Shown here in pieces: positions 61,701 to 64,000 of a stretch of 64,000 nt of DNA; within the stretch, counting starts at the first letter, position 1; each line of letters opens with the position of its first letter. The notes under the pieces were generated by a model, which was given only the letters and a program-made list of their open reading frames with translations, was not told where the DNA came from and did no database searches. The DNA is taken from NCBI RefSeq assembly GCF_963675165.1, contig NC_087387.1, positions 2,903,501 through 2,967,500 of the forward strand, written 5' to 3'. The stretch is from Halichondria panicea. Its lineage: Eukaryota > Porifera > Demospongiae > Suberitida > Halichondriidae. Both the position numbers and the translations under genes were made by a program.

Positions 61701-64000
61701 AACTATCAAAATATTTTGTAAAGGATCTGAATTGTGACCCAAATATTCTAGACTATGCTGGTAGTACTCCTTTAATGTCCTATGTTCACAATCCGAGTTC
61801 TGTATTGAGCACTGTTTGGTGTTTTGTGAATGAACTTAAATGTGATCCAACAATTAGTGGTGTTTTAGGGAAAAGTGCTCTGCACATCGCTGCTCAAATG
61901 GGTAATCTAGAAGTTTTTAAATTTCTTGCATCTGCTTTTGTGAATGTCAATGTTGATGTATTAGCCTCCGATGACGATCAAATTACTTCATTACATGAAG
62001 CTGCTCGTGCTGGTTATCTGAGAATAGTGAAATTTTTAACTAAAACTATGAACTGCAATCCTCTTTGCTGTGACAAGAGTGGTGCTACTCCCCTACACTT
62101 TGCAATGAAGAGTGGAAACTTGAAAATATGTGATTTTTTGGTCAAAGAGTTGAAGTGTGACCCAATTGTTCAAGATTTTAATGGGGAAACTCCACTGTGG
62201 CATATTCTTAAAGCTTTTAAACTTGGTCACACTAAATTAAAGTACTTGATTCATGAGCTGAAATGTGATCCAGCAATTCCAAGAAAAGATGGGAGCAATG
62301 TATTACATCTTGTGGCACAAAACGGTGATTTTGATACTCTGAAATTTCTTTCTTCAGTGTCTCAAATGAAAATGTTTATTTGTAATGATGCTTGTGTAAC
62401 ACCTCTTCACATTGCTTGCGAATGTAGTCACTTAAATATTATAGAATTTCTATCTGAAAATCTACGTAGAAGAACAATTTCTGAAGTAGTTGATCAAAAC
62501 AGGCTTTCACCACTACATTATGCTGTTAAAGGTGGGCATTTAGATGCGGTTAAAATGCTAGTGCTGGACAAATCACATAATCCCTATTGTTTCGATCTTA
62601 CTGGAAATACTCCATTTCACTTAGCCACACAATTGGGCCATTTAGAAATTGTTCAGTGGTTTTTCTCAGGCTTGTCACTAGATCCTAATATTTGTACGAA
62701 CAATATATTGGGCTTCACTCCACTGCATATTGCGTGTTTTAATGACAATGAAAAATTAGTAAGATATTTCATTGACCTCCCTACTTGTGATATGTTTATG
62801 AGAAGCCGAGTGAAAGGTATGACAGGTCTGCATATTGCTGCTCAAGGAGGTCACGCTAAAATACTTAAATTGTTGACAGCTATACCTAACTGTGATCTAT
62901 TATGCAAGTCCTTTAATGGTTTTACTGCTTTGCAACTCGCTGTCGATCTCGGGAATTTTGAATGTACAGTAATGTTAGCTTCAGCACTTAAACTGCAAGG
63001 GAAACAGCTTCTAAATGTTGACATGGTCAGTCAAACAGGACTTACTATTTTGCACTCAGCGTGCTATCAAAAAAATGTTAAAATTGTCAAATATCTGTTA
63101 AATGAGATTGATGAAGATTTTGTTCAAATAACTGACGAAATTAATAAGACCCCTCTATTCAGTGCTGTTCATGCTAATAATACTGAAGTATTTGACTACC
63201 TCATCAACAAGAATCCTCGAAGTGTGCATTCACAAGATATTCATGGAAACACAGTTCTGCACATAGCAGCATTTGAAGGCCATTCGAACATTGCTGAGAC
63301 AATTATGTTGGACCATGCTGTGGATCCACTCTTACAAAATTACGTTGGAACAACACCCCTTCATCTAGCATGTGCCAATGGAAACAAACCTCTAGTAACA
63401 TTTCTAAATTCCTTTGATGGAGTATTGGACATTCAGGGCATAAATCACCACACGCCACTTCATACTGCTGCTTTAGAGGGTCATCTGCACATTATCAAGA
63501 TATTAGTAGCACATAAACAATTTGACCATGGTCATTTCTTCCGTTTGGATGGTGAGGGTAGTATACCATGTTACTTGGCGGCTTATCAAGGTTTCATACA
63601 TAATGTAAATTTCATTGTTGAATATTGTTTGCAGAATCAGCCGTTTGCAATTGCTTTACATATGGAAAAGATTAAAATGTTTCTTGATATTGCAAAAATA
63701 AAAGGACGAATATGCACGCAAAAATTGCTTGCACACAGGGCTGCTGAAAAGCGATACGTAAGTGCCCTTGATTATTTTTTCAAGGAAGAGTCGTACAATC
63801 CGAATTGTAGAGACTCATTACGAAGAACCCCGCTTCACTATGCTGCAATGACTTATAAGAATGAAAGGTGCCTACAATTTCTTCTGGACGCTGGATCCAA
63901 CTTAATGGCAGAAGATGTATTTCACAATCAACCTATTCACTATGCTGTTGCCCTTGGACACATAGTTAATGCTAGACATCTTTTACTCAAATATGAAAAA
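52730..64000 (+). CDS. Death-domain, unknown middle domain, giant ankyrin-repeat protein (3' end outside window)
   Basis: Exons: 52730-53066 (ATG at 52730, or entry from an upstream exon at the acceptor ending 52779), 53238-53291, 53697-53762, 53814-54595, 55728-55779, 55833-55975 and 58901 onward. The first encodes a Death domain (TKWEDIGLMLKID ... HEACLQKMLTKRL ... PLSWSEVCVCLRSP). Short acidic exons follow. The 782-bp exon encodes a roughly 250-residue domain I do not recognise; it ends with FPLSLEQEVALNELKVVWLL. A second acidic linker (DGNFGPDDDADDDHP) precedes the ankyrin exon. From 58901 to the window edge the frame is open without a stop for 1700 codons, with dozens of repeats of the TPLHxAxxxGHxxVVxYL type, often ending KCDP. 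It is probably a cytoplasmic signalling scaffold or receptor. Introns hold several transposon remnants. Confidence 0.85.
53305..53559. mobile_element. 255-bp hAT-like MITE
   Basis: The tips are CAGGAGCC and GGCCTCCTG, with arms containing CATAAATAAGAGAAGGAGCG and its inverse. GTTTTAG is repeated on both sides (53298-53304 and 53560-53566). The CAG-type tips and a 7-8 bp duplication fit hAT elements. It lies in an intron of the Death-ankyrin gene, 13 bases after an exon. Confidence 0.8.
54849..55245. mobile_element. Two truncated transposon copies in one intron
   Basis: 54849-55040 matches the left part of the 701-bp element at 30652 (TACCGTACTCTA, GCATGCTACAAAGCAGCTAC, CTGAGGCCTGCCAGCTCTTG). 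Immediately after it, 55069-55245 matches the left part of the 780-bp element at 14037 (CCTCGATTCCAGGCCGATTA, TTGCGTTGTTCCAGAAGG). Neither right end is seen. Confidence 0.8.
56440..56755. mobile_element. Degenerate copy related to the 701-bp element
   Basis: The left block CGTACTCCACCGAGATTACG and a right block with AAAAAGTGGGAGTGGGTG and TTTCGGATGTG match both ends of the 30652-31352 element, with an altered middle. It lies in the 2.9-kb intron before the ankyrin exon. Confidence 0.6.
57355..57400. repeat. CA/GCAC microsatellite
   Basis: An ACACGCACAC run sits directly before the MITE at 57403. The minus-strand open frame across it is a Cys/Val repeat artefact. Confidence 0.7.
57403..57612. 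mobile_element. 210-bp MITE, CCGTATAGC family
   Basis: TACCGTATAGCGGGTAATTT at the left end and GCTATACGGTA at the right. It has the same length and sequence as 22160-22369 in opposite orientation. TA at each edge suggests a TA target. It lies in the intron before the ankyrin exon. Confidence 0.9.
57613..58900. other. Rest of the intron before the ankyrin exon
   Basis: No gene or clear element is seen. Short GGGGG-rich and AATTATA-rich stretches occur near 58240 and 58340. The acceptor (CTCATTTCAG) at the right edge is strong. Confidence 0.45.

Overview
The window is eukaryotic and most likely from a sponge (demosponge). It has many short introns with GT-AG borders and spliced, metazoan-type domain architectures: NIDO-AMOP-VWD, a six-bladed YWTD propeller with EGF modules, NACHT-LRR, and Death domain with ankyrin repeats. 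It is AT-rich and crowded with short inverted-repeat transposons. The assignment rests on gene content, not on a species-specific marker. There is no sign of a bacterial or viral genome.

Layout, left to right. 1-2100 holds AC-rich repeats and three diverged copies of an exon-like segment. At 2.2-7.5 kb two genes diverge from a 180-bp gap: a minus-strand gene of unknown function, open to the left, and an eight-exon plus-strand gene whose protein starts with eight copies of a DSLLIVSP motif and continues into a transposase-like domain. At 8.2-27.4 kb lie two near-identical 11-exon arylsulfatase genes in direct orientation. Between them, on the minus strand, is a secreted or anchored propeller-EGF gene with an apparent 2-base frameshift. 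At 29.8-37.1 kb is a 14-exon secreted NIDO-IPT-AMOP-VWD-EGF gene. At 38.9-43.8 kb is a degenerate Ginger-type DNA transposon (integrase, Ulp1 protease, PHD finger). A 1.1-kb transposon with a perfect 9-bp target duplication sits in its integrase. At 44.5-46.3 kb is an intronless GMC oxidoreductase on the minus strand. From 48.8 kb to the right edge lie two intracellular-receptor-like genes on the plus strand. The first is a Death-fold/NACHT/LRR (NLR) protein. The second is a Death-domain protein whose last visible exon is an uninterrupted 5.1-kb ankyrin ORF running off the window.

Functionally the window groups into extracellular-matrix and lysosomal genes (sulfatases, propeller-EGF, NIDO-VWD), innate-immune-type receptors (NLR and Death-ankyrin), and mobile DNA. 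The mobile DNA is unusually readable. Five inverted-repeat elements have exact 9-bp target duplications, four of them sharing TAGCCTCGA ends. A second family has CCGTATAGC ends and sits at TA sites, including a nested insertion. The sulfatase duplication gives partial empty-site comparisons for several insertions.
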